Below, in pieces: positions 13,901 through 23,796 of a DNA stretch of 64,000 bases (position 1 is the stretch's first letter; every line of letters begins with the position of its first letter). The stretch comes from Eretmocerus hayati (taxonomy: Eukaryota; Arthropoda; Insecta; Hymenoptera; Aphelinidae): NCBI GenBank assembly GCA_029851415.1, contig CM056743.1, positions 36,286,714-36,350,713 of the forward strand, read 5' to 3'. Below the pieces are notes generated by a model, which was not told where the DNA came from, did no database searches, and saw only the letters and a program-made list of their open reading frames with translations. The position numbers were made by a program, and so were the translations under genes.

Positions 13901-14085
13901 TTCCCTTAAAGCAACAAATCGTCTTATACCAGCCACCAGCCAAAGATACCAAGCCAAGCTTGCTCACGCTTTTCATTAAAAAGCTGAGAAGACTCAACGA
14001 CGCCTTGCTGCATCCTGAAGTCGAAGAAACCACCGAAAAACACGATGATAAACCTCATGTTACCAATTCCTTAACCTATGCGTAA
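7964..14085 (+). CDS. Secreted His/Pro-rich protein, five exons, 235 residues
   Basis: I do not recognise the family. Proposed exons are 7,964-8,052, 9,030-9,108, 10,867-10,979, 11,110-11,300 and 13,850-14,085. Junction phases (2, 0, 2, 1) agree all the way and the stop is TAA. Donors are GTAAGT, GTCAAA, GTGAGT and GTGAGT; the second donor and the third acceptor (CACAAG) are weak, so exon 2/3 borders are the least certain. Residues 1-24 form a signal peptide (hydrophobic LPCLLAIIVFSG). Residues 57-73 are rich in His, Tyr and Pro, and residues 74-83 are ten consecutive prolines followed by KIEIALSSLH. Exon 4 is rich in Ser, His, Trp and Gly. Exon 5 (about 78 residues) is Lys-rich and ends acidic, then NSLTYA. 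The protein is probably extracellular, perhaps structural or cuticular, but that is inference. A TATA/Inr promoter lies 200 bases upstream. A TTAA MITE sits in intron 2 and a fold-back in intron 4. Confidence 0.75.
9488..9870. mobile_element. 383-bp MITE with TTAA target duplication
   Basis: The element starts GGCGATGCGGTCACCGTGCA and ends with its reverse complement. TTAA flanks both sides (9,484-9,487 and 9,871-9,874). The interior holds two further hairpins built on TTGCGATTT..CGATGAGAAGACGA and its complement. The copy at 57,137-57,519 has the same length, and a truncated copy begins at 62,629. TTAA duplications are the hallmark of piggyBac-type elements, which is the likely but unproved mobiliser. 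It lies in intron 2 of the secreted-protein gene. Confidence 0.8.
11337..11560. repeat. Fold-back sequence in intron 4
   Basis: TGATGCATATGCACACGTATGCAGTG at the left (11,342 on, read in pieces) is mirrored by the TGCGCATGTGCACTGCACATGCATCA block at the right. Inner CTGATGCG/CGCATCAG pieces also pair. The arms are imperfect and rich in alternating purine-pyrimidine GCATATGCAC-type motifs. It may be a small decayed MITE. Confidence 0.5.
12569..12718. repeat. Degenerate direct duplication in intron 4
   Basis: Two successive segments share GAACG.(C/T)AAACTTGTCATTT followed by a CCGG-containing part and CTTTGG(C/T)(T/C)ACTCC. The first spans about 12,580-12,630 and the second about 12,652-12,715. 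They look like a decayed tandem duplication. A similar TGGCCAC..GGGGTGGCC patch at 12,151-12,180 may be related. No function can be assigned. Confidence 0.3.
13642..13686. repeat. Short hairpin, 20-bp stem
   Basis: CTTTCGCTAGAAATTCACCA is followed by a 5-base loop and its reverse complement with one mismatch. It lies in intron 4, about 160 bases upstream of the last exon. It is too short and too perfect to interpret; a recent small inverted duplication is possible. Confidence 0.6.
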
Positions 14086-15760
14086 AGAGATTAGTGTACC
14101 TAATATGGTTCCATTGATTGGATGATTGCCTCCTATTTTAGGATGAAAAACTTGAGAATCATCTGAATAACTGAAAAATTTCCATGGTCATTACACCGCA
14201 ATCTAACTGGAATGAAATAATTCGAACCTCTGATTCAAGTGCCCTCGTAAAAATTTTGTAAGAGTAACACGATAGTGACCATGAAGTGGCCAAATTCCAC
14301 CCAGTTGGTTAAAAATTGGCCATTGTATCACCAGTATTGTGTTTTTCGGAACAAATTTTTCCTAGGAGCATGGTGGTAATTCACTTCAATGTAAAAAATG
14401 AATTTCCTCCAGGAATATTTCACCCATTTTTCACTCGAATGATTCGACTTCGACAAGAGAAATGAAATGTTCTTCTCGGGATAGTAATTCATTTGAATAG
14501 TGGAATTAGATTGTGCCCTAGCTAAAATTATATTTCATATGTATGACTCAAAAATTGACAAAATAGCCCGCGGAACTTGCAATTTTCAAACCTATTGTAT
14601 AGACCCACGGAGGCAAATTTTTTAAGGAGGAAACGGGGTGAATTAGGTACAGTAACCTCGCACTGACTGATCCTGGCTTTCACCAACTTTACAACATTGT
14701 TTATTCTCATCAATTATGTGATGACGAACGTTATATTACCAACTCTCGCCCATTGACCACAATAACGATGTCGCGACGGGCTCAAATCAAACAAGCTCAT
14801 AATGCTCATTGACGCGCACGACATTCAAATCGAATTTCTTTGAATCATCAAGACAACAGAGCAAAGCTTAAAACACCTATACTTTCACGCAGAGTTCAAC
14901 ATTAGCATAATTGGGGCCGTGCAGTATGCGATGTTTGAGAAAGAAAAAAAAATCGCACACGCGAGAATGAGATTAGCATATCATCCTCTGAAAGCGACAT
15001 ATAAATGTGCCAACACCGGACAGCTGTAGGTATTCATTTTTGCATGCATACAGTTTGACCGATCGCAATTCGCTCATAAGTAGAATTGGAGATACTTTAC
15101 GTGAGAGCCATGAGATTTCTATGCCAAGCTCAGAATAGTAGTAAAACCGACCTCGAAAGTGGCCAAGACTTACTATACTACCTACTGCTTTCACCATCAC
15201 GTCCGTGTCGTCGTCGTCATCATCTCGTCTCGCTTTTGGTCGCCTTATTACGCTCATATGATGCATCGTTACATGTTGGAAATGCTCAGAGTATATAGAG
15301 GATCGTTGACCGATTCAAAATCGATTCGAGATCGGGGCGTTGCCGATATTATATGATGAATGAATATAACGTTTGAGAGATTGGGATAATATGACTGATG
15401 ATGGAGGTTGTCTCTCACAAATGTCAAAGTCAAACTTGACTTCATGTATCGATTTTTTTTTTTAACAAGAGAAATTTTTGAGATGTTTTGATAGTGTTTC
15501 TTTTTGTACGTTTTGGTTTTTCAATGCAGTTGAAAATTGATGCTTCGTCACTGAGAGAAACTCGAACGGCTATTTGTGACACATGAAATATGATGATTAT
15601 TCTATTTGAGATTCTTGTATGTACCGATTATAAGTTAGAATATTGTCATTATATATGTATACAATGTAAGATAATCCATAAGGGGCGTTTCACTCATGAT
15701 TATTAGTTATTCGATGTATGTAACGTCAAACAATGAGTTCTAATGCCATATTTGAAATTT

Positions 15761-15762
<2 letters not shown>
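14086..15762. other. 3' flank without gene
   Basis: No supported exon follows the stop at 14,085. I did not find a canonical AATAAA close to the stop, so the polyadenylation site of the upstream gene is unresolved. Overlapping open frames at 14,973-15,356 lack any domain and look like chance. Confidence 0.35.

Positions 15763-15820
<58 letters not shown>
15763..15820. repeat. (TG)n microsatellite with a (CG)4 end
   Basis: About 48 bases of uninterrupted TG dinucleotides end in CGCGCGCG at 15,811-15,818. Such alternating purine-pyrimidine runs can adopt Z-form DNA and are length-variable, so the true length may differ from the assembly. Confidence 0.95.
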
Positions 15821-17010
15821 GGTTTGTGTTTTGAGTGATGTGAGCGTTGACAGGTGTAGAAAGTTTTAGATCATGAGTTTTTTGTATGCACAATTGTCTA
15901 GCCGCAGAAATTGTTTCTGATTGTTACGGAGAGCTATTTTCGAAACGGAATGGGTGGGGAGAGAAAGGAAGAAAAGAAAGAGGATGGATGTGATATGGGA
16001 TGTAGGTATGAGACACAAATTTGTTGCGCGCTTTGGTTTTATTTAAAGGGCCTATTACATTTTTATGGAGCTCATGACATATTGTCATCTATCCACGATA
16101 CGGCCTCATGGCACAAATGTGTGTGTGTAAAAAAATATGATTGCCGTGAGGTGTGCACTCATGCATGTATAGCGATCGCCCGGAACACCTTTATAAAACA
16201 CGCGCGGTAATGTCCTTCCTGTATGATTTCTTCTCTTGCGGTGGAAGTTTCCGTTGGAAAATCCTGTGTCTATTTATTCTTTTTGATCCTCGCAAGGATT
16301 CTGGAATGTATTTAGAAAGTCGTGGTTTGAATATAAGCGTGTGTGTATATCTGATATTCGTAGTCTTGAATGATGACGATTTACGAACGACAACCGATTA
16401 CAGTTTGTATGCTTATATATGAGTGCGTCAGAAGCGCACTTCTACCAATTACATGGCGACGAAAATTGAAAACTTTATTGTAGCATTAAGATCACTTTAT
16501 CCTCGGTTTTTTTATTTACATTCTTAGAAGAGAAATCGTTATTCATCCGCAATTGACGTGTTTCACCTGTTCCTATAAAATCGCTTGCAGATTACATTTC
16601 ACAAAGTGTAAGTGAGAGTTTATGAGTAATTTTCCAAGCGATTATATATTTTGTGCGAGTGTTCGCGATTTAGTGCTCATAAACTGTAGCCGAATTTTTT
16701 TTGACTTTCATGTAGCTTTCGAGGAATCTTGAATAAGATCGAATCGGATATTTTATAGTTTGATATGAATCTATGCCAATGATTTAAATATTCGACTTGC
16801 GTTGTTGTTTATGTGAATGAATTACACTATCATAATGGTTATTGTATTTTCTTATCTTTTGAGATGATTTTGTAGATATCAATTCAAAGAATAAACTTGA
16901 TACAAAAAATGAGGCAAATTTTTTATGAAATTGAACCGGTTGGACGACATGTTGATGATGATGCAATCTTCTCTGAACGCTCCATAAGCAAGGAAGGTAA
17001 GACAATACTA

Positions 17011-17844
17011 AGGTCAGTGTACCCAACTTGCCCCCATTAAGCCATTTTCTTAATAACTTTGGCCCATCTCCATATTTTCCAACGTACTTTAGCTCATTTT
17101 GAAGCTTGTCTCAAGACTTTTAAAATGAGCTAAGATGCGTCCAATTTGGATGAAGAGGAGCCGAACTGTTTGAATTCTCCCAAAAGGTGATTTTTGAGAG
17201 TTTACAAAAGTGTGTACCCAACTTGCCCCCATCATTTAAAACAATGTAAATCGGCGATGAAGTGAATAAAATCGCTTTGATCCGTTTTGATCACCGTGCA
17301 GCGACATTTGTAGCTTTGAGCTGACCCAAGACATCGTTTCCGACCTACTTTGACGTGATAAACACGTTCTGAGTGGTAAAAAAGTCATACTGCACGCCTT
17401 TCCGAGATAACCATATGGGGGCATGTTGGGTACACTCCGATGTCGGCCTTCTTGATTCTCAAACCATCTTCGTGTTTTGTACATAAAATCGCTCCAAATC
17501 AGAGTTCTGCAACCCTGAAGAGCGGATTTTGAAGGTATTGAGACAAGGAATCGAATGCGCTAAGGTACGTCAAGATTGGTCGAATAAAAATAAATTGGCA
17601 CCGGTTTTAGTGAACGTGATTTCCTCGGTGATTTCTTAGCCGTGCAAACACGAAAAATGGAAAACTCACTTTATATTTTCTGGAGACCGCAGAAATGATC
17701 CGGGGTCGTTGAAAACTACGTATTTTTTCATATTTTAACATAACAAACGTAAAAAAAAATTGCGGGAAGGTCAACGAGCGCCCATTCCTGAGATCGGCAT
17801 ATGGGGGCAAGTTGGGTACAGAGGCAAGTTGGGTACACTTACCT
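17011..17844. mobile_element. 834-bp TA-flanked MITE-like element
   Basis: The left end AGGTCAGTGTACCCAACTTG and the right end (reverse complement AGGTAAGTGTACCCAACTTG) form terminal inverted repeats. Both outer flanks are TA (17,009-17,010 and 17,845-17,846), the duplication expected of Tc1/mariner-type elements. No transposase frame is evident. Interior blocks such as AACGTACTTTAGCTCATTTT recur in the fold-back at 52,194-53,328 and in the copy at 6,410-7,120. The same left terminus recurs at 62,245. Confidence 0.75.
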
Positions 17845-18239
17845 TATATAATTATGAGGTCAAGGACAAAATACAGCTTGGACCATCGATTTGATGAGAA
17901 ACGTTACTGTCAAATTTTCGTAGCAGGTTGAAAGTCATTGGAAAATGACTCACATGGGTGAATGTTTGTACTCTTTCTTTTTTATTCACGAGCTATTCCA
18001 AGAGTTTCCATTCAAAAGCAAAACCGTAAAGTCAACTGAATGACCGTACAATCGATTAAAAAATTAACAAGTCAGTTTATGGAACGTCATTATTTCTTCG
18101 AAGAACAAGGGTGAATAGGAGAGAGTCGGGTACAGTGGGCACCGTAATATCATGAGGCTCTCAGTGATTCGATTCAACTGTTTTGTCTTGGTAAATGCTC
18201 GAGAATTGGCATGATCAAGAGATATGCATACAAATTTAC

Positions 18240-18790
18240 AAATACCAATTGTATTGCCGGCTTACACAAAGCCATAGTGTTGCCAACTTTCGCATTGGCT
18301 GTCAAATGTGGGCACCTCTTGATGAACATCAGCTGCAAAAACTTGAAGCCGAGCATCATAGGATGTTAAAATTTTTATCGTGGGAAATGGGTAGGCCCAT
18401 ACACTACTCCAATGATTATTCGCCTGTTTGCAGAATTTTGGTTTGCTCCCCATAAAATCTTGTCTACGCTACCATGACTACGTCCTTGCATACAAAATTG
18501 TTCACAACTCTTGGGATAATTTAAAAACACATTTGAATTTTGATGACAGGTCTTTCAACTACCCCTTGCGTAATGTCCGACCACTTGTTGAAATTATCTC
18601 TAAATAGAATCGTCACTTTAATTCATGCAATATTACTCTCTCCGCCGGAATCAGTGAGAATCGCACTGAACTCGCCAGTGTCTCTTGACCTCACTGAACT
18701 ACTCAGTGATGAATTGATCGTCTACCCAACAAGTCTAGAGCATACTATTATTCGGAAATTTGTATTGAACACGATCCTGGATAGCAACAA
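18240..18790 (+). pseudogene. Non-LTR retrotransposon, C-terminal reverse transcriptase fragment
   Basis: Translation in two plus frames recalls the region after the reverse transcriptase core of insect LINEs of the Jockey/CR1 type: a QMWAPLDEHQLQKLEAEH segment, then RMLKFL and a HYSNDYSP segment. After a frameshift come FNYPLRNVRPLVEI-like residues, the pattern seen in elements where this tail ends with short Asn/Pro-rich motifs. Stops and shifts make it non-functional. No poly-A tail or target duplication is visible. The family match is from recall of the motif pattern, not a search. Confidence 0.6.
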
Positions 18791-18849
18791 ATGATGCTGA
18801 CCTTCATCAACTCCATGAAATCAATATAATTTTCAATATAATCAAACTG

Positions 18850-18960
18850 TGCTCCCACGCACACTGATCGTTCAGTGCATATGCACTGGTTATTCAGCAT
18901 ATATCGCTCCCAAACTCGATTGCTGATCGTCAGTGCATATACACTGATCATGTCAGTATG
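18850..18960. repeat. Repeat with CAGTGCATATGCACTG palindromes (copy 1)
   Basis: The segment carries TCAGTGCATATGCACTGG, then TCAGCATA.ATCGCTCCCA, then GTCAGTGCATATACACTGATC. The same order of pieces appears at about 44,650-44,745 (CAGTGCGTACGCACTG, TCAGCATAAATCGCTCCCA, CAGTGCTCATGCACTG). These are two copies of one uncharacterised dispersed repeat. Confidence 0.6.
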
Positions 18961-19402
18961 ACAACGGCACGTAACCTCGTTGTCGCCTGACGACTTTCAG
19001 CATCTTTCACAGCTGTTTTGTGAGTCGAACAACTTGTGTGCTGAAACAACTTTTATTTATGTTTGGCTGAACGCTTGATGGTGTTAGAACTCAGTCCATA
19101 TAGTCTAAATGTGCCCTGTGGGGAAAGCAACGGTAGGTTACTGTTAGTAGACGATAATACAGACGGGTCTTACAACTGTAAGGCAGCTGTAAGTTGCTGT
19201 AAACTACAGTCAGGTATCTAACCTATATTGAGTAGATTATGCAGGAGGGCATCTGCAGTGGTGTCCGGTGAGCGTCTTTTTGGCGACTATAGCTGGCTAT
19301 AGCTGTGTCTGTGACAGGCTTTCTAGCGAATGTGACTTGAATAAACAAGGATGAGCCAGAGCTTTGTTTTTTCAAAAAATCAAGATTTTTACAGTATTAT
19401 GA

Positions 19403-19955
19403 GTAGTACTCAAAGTGATTGGGTGCAGTGGTGGTGACTGTAGCCAGGAGTTCCTTTCCAGCTCTACTAGGAAGATTGATCTTGAGGTTAATGAAAGAAT
19501 AAAAATGGAGAGAAAAAGTGAAGTATGTGGTGTTGACCCAAAAAAAAAAAAAAAATTACAGAGATATGAAGACGTCCCAGAAAGTAGTCACTCTCATAGC
19601 AGCACAGAAGAGTATAATGACAGGCTTAGCAGTGTGACAATAAGAAGGAAGAGGAAAAGAGAACCAGTTGATCACCAAACACCTAAAAAAAAGAACCGAG
19701 ACCAGTCAAGACCATCAATAACTTTTGATACGAGCGATAGTTCCGAAAATGCTCGCGCGACCGGTGCTGATGTTTATTCCTCCTCGTTTGTGAAAAAACA
19801 TGACGAAACTTGTTTTCCTGACTCAAAAGTATCACCCGGAAACCACCATCGATCAATATCGTGGGCGGCCCATTCATCCTCAATTTGTTGCGGGAAAAAA
19901 GTCAACCTGTGGTTGCCGATTTGGTGGGAAGTCAACCAATTCGTTACAGTGCATG
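19403..19955 (+). CDS. Candidate exon: lysine/serine-rich, possibly nuclear protein
   Basis: The frame is open from 19,403 for about 184 codons and reaches a strong donor (CATG|GTAAGC, GT at 19,956). A plausible acceptor follows TTCCTTTCCAG at 19,463; an initiator inside the exon could be the ATG at 19,505 (MERKSEV...). The predicted chain is hydrophilic and disordered, with basic clusters KKKKK, RRKRKRE and PKKKNR that resemble nuclear localisation signals, and serine/aspartate-rich stretches between them. A run of about 14 A encodes the lysines and would be prone to slippage. I recognise no domain. The next exon is not found; the repeat block starting near 19,985 would lie in the intron. 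It could also be chance or part of an unknown transposon, so confidence is low. Confidence 0.3.
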
Positions 19956-20132
19956 GTAAGCTGTGATCACCGAAAGGCATTATCTTCACATGGTGCTCCA
20001 CCACTCACATAAATTTGAGAAAGATCGGTCGAAAGGCTGAGGAGAAACCACGGACGAAAAAAGGAGTTGCACAGACACACATACACACAGACACGGACAA
20101 CGACAGAGAAAGTTAAATTCGTGTAGGGCCAG

Positions 20133-20644
20133 GGCCTTATTCTAATACATTTTTCCCGCGACGGGGTGGGAGAAAACCCAGCACTTCCAATTTCCGCCTA
20201 GTTTACATTTAGTATAAACAAACTAGTTTGTAGCATTCATTGCCATGAAAATATCATCAGGATATACTTAATGGCGTATTCTTCCGAACCCTCAAACATT
20301 GTTCAACACTACACAATCCTAAAATTGGGCCAAAAGGCATCTCGACAAGAAATTGGATCACTTTTTGATCACAATCAAAGTGACAGGTTAGTAGCGGAAA
20401 TGTTGTGGTCTAAAAATGATTCAATTTCATGTTAAGATGACTTTTCGGCCGATCTTAAAATTGTATGGTGCTAAAAAATGTTTGAGGGTTCGGAAGGACA
20501 CGCCATTAAATATATCCTGATGCTATTTTCATGGCAATGAATGCTACAAACTAGTTTGTTTGCCAAATGTAAACTATAGGCAGAAATTGGGAGTGCTGGG
20601 TTTTCTCCCACCTCGTCGCGGGAAAAATGTATTAGAATAAGGCC
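20133..20644. mobile_element. 512-bp fold-back element, CCAG target duplication
   Basis: The arms (about 20,133-20,305 and 20,475-20,644) are inverted copies beginning GGCCTTATTCTAATACATTT. CCAG flanks both sides (20,129-20,132 and 20,645-20,648). Comparing the host repeat with its uninterrupted copy near 22,150-22,190 shows that removing the element plus one CCAG restores the expected sequence. The interior has no coding capacity. The mobilising superfamily for the 4-base duplication is not assigned. Confidence 0.75.
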
Positions 20645-20648
20645 CCAG

Positions 20649-22200
20649 TGATAAGCCTGGAGGGAAAACCGCGACTTACAATAAGAAGATTTCGGCGGGA
20701 GGAACAAAATGGTCAAAGCTGATTGAGAATGAATGGAGATTTTTAGAATGAACGAATGATCTGAGTGGTGAAGTTAGTTGGAAATCTGTTGTCATGGAAT
20801 AAATTCTATGAATTTTCGTCCGCGGTATCTCCTCAGCCTTTCGACCGATCTTTCTCAAATTCATGTGAGTGGTAGAGCACCATATAAAGATGTGAAGAAA
20901 GGATTTATATCGCAATCTATCAAACAGTTCTCGATTAATGAGTGTCGGAAAATAAAAATGTTGAAATTTTCAAGAAATTATTAGGAATTTTCAGAATTTA
21001 TGTCTAGAAAAACTTTATAAGGGAAGTTGAGGTGACCTAATGAAATGTTCATCTGGCCATCCTTGATCGATTGGTTGATACGGAATCACGTTAAACGATA
21101 TGGGAAAAGAGCTGTACATGATTTTTTTCATTGATGAAAGATTCATGATTTAATTGGTAGAGATAGATATGAATGAAAATTAGACATTAACCAATTGACG
21201 GAAAATGTTGAAAAAATGGTTGTTTAGGTGACGCAAAATTTGATGTGTTGATTTGGGGAAAGATATTGAATATAAAATAATCGATTTTTGGAAAATGTTG
21301 ACATTTTTATTTTCGAAGAGTCATTTGTCGAGAATTGTACAATAGATTGAGCTATGAATCCTTTCAGCACATCTTTGCATGGCGTTCTACCACCCACATG
21401 AGTTTGAGAATAAAATGTGGGTTGGAGAGCACCATGCACAGATGTGCTGAAAGGATCCATAGCTCAATCGATTGTACAGTTCTCGATAAATGACTCTTCA
21501 AAAATAAAAATGTCAAAATTTTCCAAAAATCGATCATTTTATATTCAAATATCTTTTCTCAAAATCAACACATCGAATTTTGCGTCACCTAAACAACTCT
21601 TTTTTAAACATTTGCCATCAATTGGTTAATGTGTAATTTTCATTCATATCTATCTCTACCAATTGAATCATGAATCTTTTATCTATGAAAAAAAATCATG
21701 TACAGCTCTTTTCCCATACAGTTTAACGTAATTCCGTATCAACCAATTGATCAAGGATGGCCAGATGACCATCTCATAAGGGCACCTCAACTTCCCGTAT
21801 AAAGTTTTTCTGGACATAAATTCTAAAAATTCCTAATAATATCTTGAAAATTTCAACATTTTTATTTTCCGACACTCATTTATCGAGAACTATCCAATAG
21901 ATTAAGCTATGAATCCTTCCAGCACATCTTTACAGGGTGCTCTACCACCCACATAAATTTGAGAAGGATCGGTCGAAGGGCTGAGGAGGAACCGTGGACG
22001 AAAAATCATAGAATCTATCTCATGACAACAGATTTCCCACAAACTTTACCATTCAGATCATTTGCTTATTCTAAAAATCACCATTCATTCTCAATCACCT
22101 TTCACCATTTTGTTTCTCTTGCCGTAAACTTCCTATTGTAAGTCACGGATTTTTCTCCAGGGTCATCCCTGGTCCTCTACCAATTTAACTATGATCTCCG
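20649..22200. repeat. 1.55-kb imperfect palindrome
   Basis: The left arm (20,649-21,418) and right arm (21,419-22,200) are two copies of the block repeat in head-to-head orientation with essentially no spacer. The pairing runs through the AAATTTGATGTGTTGATTT block at 21,236 and its complement at 21,558, and through the CTGTTGTCATGGAATAAATT region at 20,787 facing 22,015. The arms differ at many sites, so it is older than the insertion at 22,289. A transcript across it would fold into a long hairpin. Confidence 0.75.
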
Positions 22201-22283
22201 TCGATGTGCATGTCCGTCAGTATCTGTTATTACACTTGTTTTTTTCGTCGACGTTTTCTCCTCAGCGTTTTGACCGATCTTTC

Positions 22284-22607
22284 TCAAAGGACCCCGCCAT
22301 AAATGATAGAATTTTGGCTTTCAGCGAATTTGACCGAATCGGCAATCAATCGATAGAGCTCGACGTGCTGAGCAAAAGTCTCCATAGCCGCTAAACCCGA
22401 AAAATTCTCGTTTTCGAGTGATTTGGTTGCAAAGTCGCAGATTTTACCGAGCCAAAATAGGGTTATGGCATCAATCGAACAATAACATACGTTCGAATTC
22501 GTTCGGCTCGCTTGGTATTTGCCAGCTAAATACCTCTGACAAAGCAAGAATCTTTGCATTACACGCGATTTGATAATCCTCTCAAAAGAATCTTTCACTG
22601 CCGCCAT
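22284..22607 (-). CDS. Gene fragment in left arm, histone-fold-like (107 codons)
   Basis: The ATG at 22,607 opens a frame that runs leftward to the arm end and stops at a TGA formed with flanking DNA, so the native end is missing. By eye, residues about 40-65 (NVCYCSIDAITLFWLGKICD) and 75-93 (METFAQHVELYRLIADSVKF) recall the CBF/NF-Y/CHRAC-type histone fold, whose consensus has a dV..iS.eA..L...a..iF helix and a later A...e.y.fL.div helix. That is an inference from pattern memory, not a search. Compared with the right arm it differs at three residues (Ala3/Ser, Cys/His near 23, Ser/Pro near the end). It may be a captured exon rather than a working gene. Confidence 0.45.
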   Translation of the reverse strand: MAAVKDSFERIIKSRVMQRFLLCQRYLAGKYQASRTNSNVCYCSIDAITLFWLGKICDFATKSLENENFSGLAAMETFAQHVELYRLIADSVKFAESQNSIIYGGVL

Positions 22608-23752
22608 TCTCGCGGGATATTTTCAAAGTCCGCATAATCGAAACGCTTCGAAAGAATTTGATATTTCAAACGGTCTGCGGGACATAGTATATTATCAAGG
22701 CAAATGCGGATGACGAGTTTCGTCATCAACGAGATACATACAATATTTAGAGCTCACACCTCACGCAAGGGTGCGTTGAGAAGAGCGTTTTCCCACTGGA
22801 CGATTGAAAAATACGTCTAAGCTCTCAGTACAACTTTGAAACAAAATCATTGAATCTTTTTTTCCGAACTATTTATCGTTTGAAGGTAACGAGATTTTCA
22901 CCTTTCTAGTGTGCGGGGGCGGGGGGGGGGGGAGGGGGGGCCTACAGACATTTGAAAATATCTTATGGGATTTCAGGGAGATATTCGTTTGGAATTTTGG
23001 GTAGTGATTGAATTCCGGGTCGTATCGCACTCGGCTCGAACATACGAAAATCGAATCAGGCCCAACTTTATATCGGTAAAGGTTGCGAAGATCGTTTTAA
23101 TTTTTTTCCGGGATCGCAGATTGAGACTTGTACGGTTATTTGAGTAGACGCCTATTGATTTTCGAAAATATATTCGTTTCTGCGAGATGATATCAGAAAT
23201 GAGAAGTCAATCAAGTACTCTGTTGAAATCATGTGAAGCATCGAATTCTTTTGTCTCAAAATAGGTGCGATCTGACAGAAAATGTAATCGTCGTTTGATA
23301 ACCAAGAGATATTGCATTCTGATTTTCGATAGATATATTCTCGAATGTACACTACTGGTCAAGAGTGTAAATACACCGCTGATGATTTCTACAGTTAGAC
23401 ATTTTATGCGGACTTTGAAAATATCCCGCGAGAATGGCGTCAGTGAAAGATTCTTTTGAGAGGATTATCAAATCGCGTGTGATGCAAAGATTCTTGCTTC
23501 ATCAGAGGTATTTAGCTGGCAAATACCAAGCGAGCCGAACGAATTCGAACGTATGTTATTGTTCGATTGATGCCATAACCCTATTTTGGCTCGGTAAAAT
23601 CTGCGACTTTGCAACCAAATCACTCGAAAACGAGAATTTTTCGGGTTTAGCGGCTATGGAGACTTTTGCTCAGCACGTCGAGCTCTATCGATTGATTGCC
23701 GATTCGGTCAAATTCGCTGAAAGCCAAAATCCTATCATTTATGGCGGGGTCC
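22289..23752. mobile_element. 1464-bp inverted duplication carrying a gene fragment
   Basis: Two 347-bp arms (22,289-22,635 and 23,406-23,752) are exact inverted copies apart from five bases, about 98.6 percent identical, separated by a unique 770-bp spacer. The outer ends are GGACCCCGCC and GGCGGGGTCC. The insertion splits a copy of the surrounding repeat exactly between CTCAAA and TTTATG, with no target-site duplication. The arms are far more alike than the surrounding repeat copies, so this is the youngest event in the block. Each arm contains the same protein-coding fragment reading outward. The spacer includes a long G-run. The structure matches what a hairpin-RNA locus or a long-TIR element would look like. 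Confidence 0.8.
22915..22940. repeat. G-run, potential G-quadruplex
   Basis: Twenty-six bases that are all G except one C and one A, in the spacer of the inverted duplication. Four or more G-tracts on one strand can form a quadruplex. Length may be unreliable in assembly. Confidence 0.8.
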
Positions 23753-23796
23753 TTTATGTGAGTGGTAGAGCACCATGCAAAGATGTGCTGAAATGA
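23434..23796 (+). CDS. Gene fragment in right arm, histone-fold-like (120 codons)
   Basis: This is the mirror copy of the fragment at 22,284-22,607, starting at the ATG at 23,434 within MASVKDSFERIIKSRV. It stays open to the arm end at 23,752 and then reads 14 codons into the neighbouring repeat before TGA, so its last residues are not native. No frameshift or stop has accumulated in either arm. The two copies diverge from a shared 0.8-kb centre, so a bidirectional promoter there could express both. Without the parent gene it cannot be decided whether this is a coding copy or hairpin-RNA stem. Confidence 0.45.
   Translation: MASVKDSFERIIKSRVMQRFLLHQRYLAGKYQASRTNSNVCYCSIDAITLFWLGKICDFATKSLENENFSGLAAMETFAQHVELYRLIADSVKFAESQNPIIYGGVLYVSGRAPCKDVLK

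Noticed and set aside
22289..23752. Helitron insertion
   Set aside because: The lack of target duplication and A|T insertion point fit, but the ends lack the TC start and CTRR end, and long inverted arms are not a Helitron feature.
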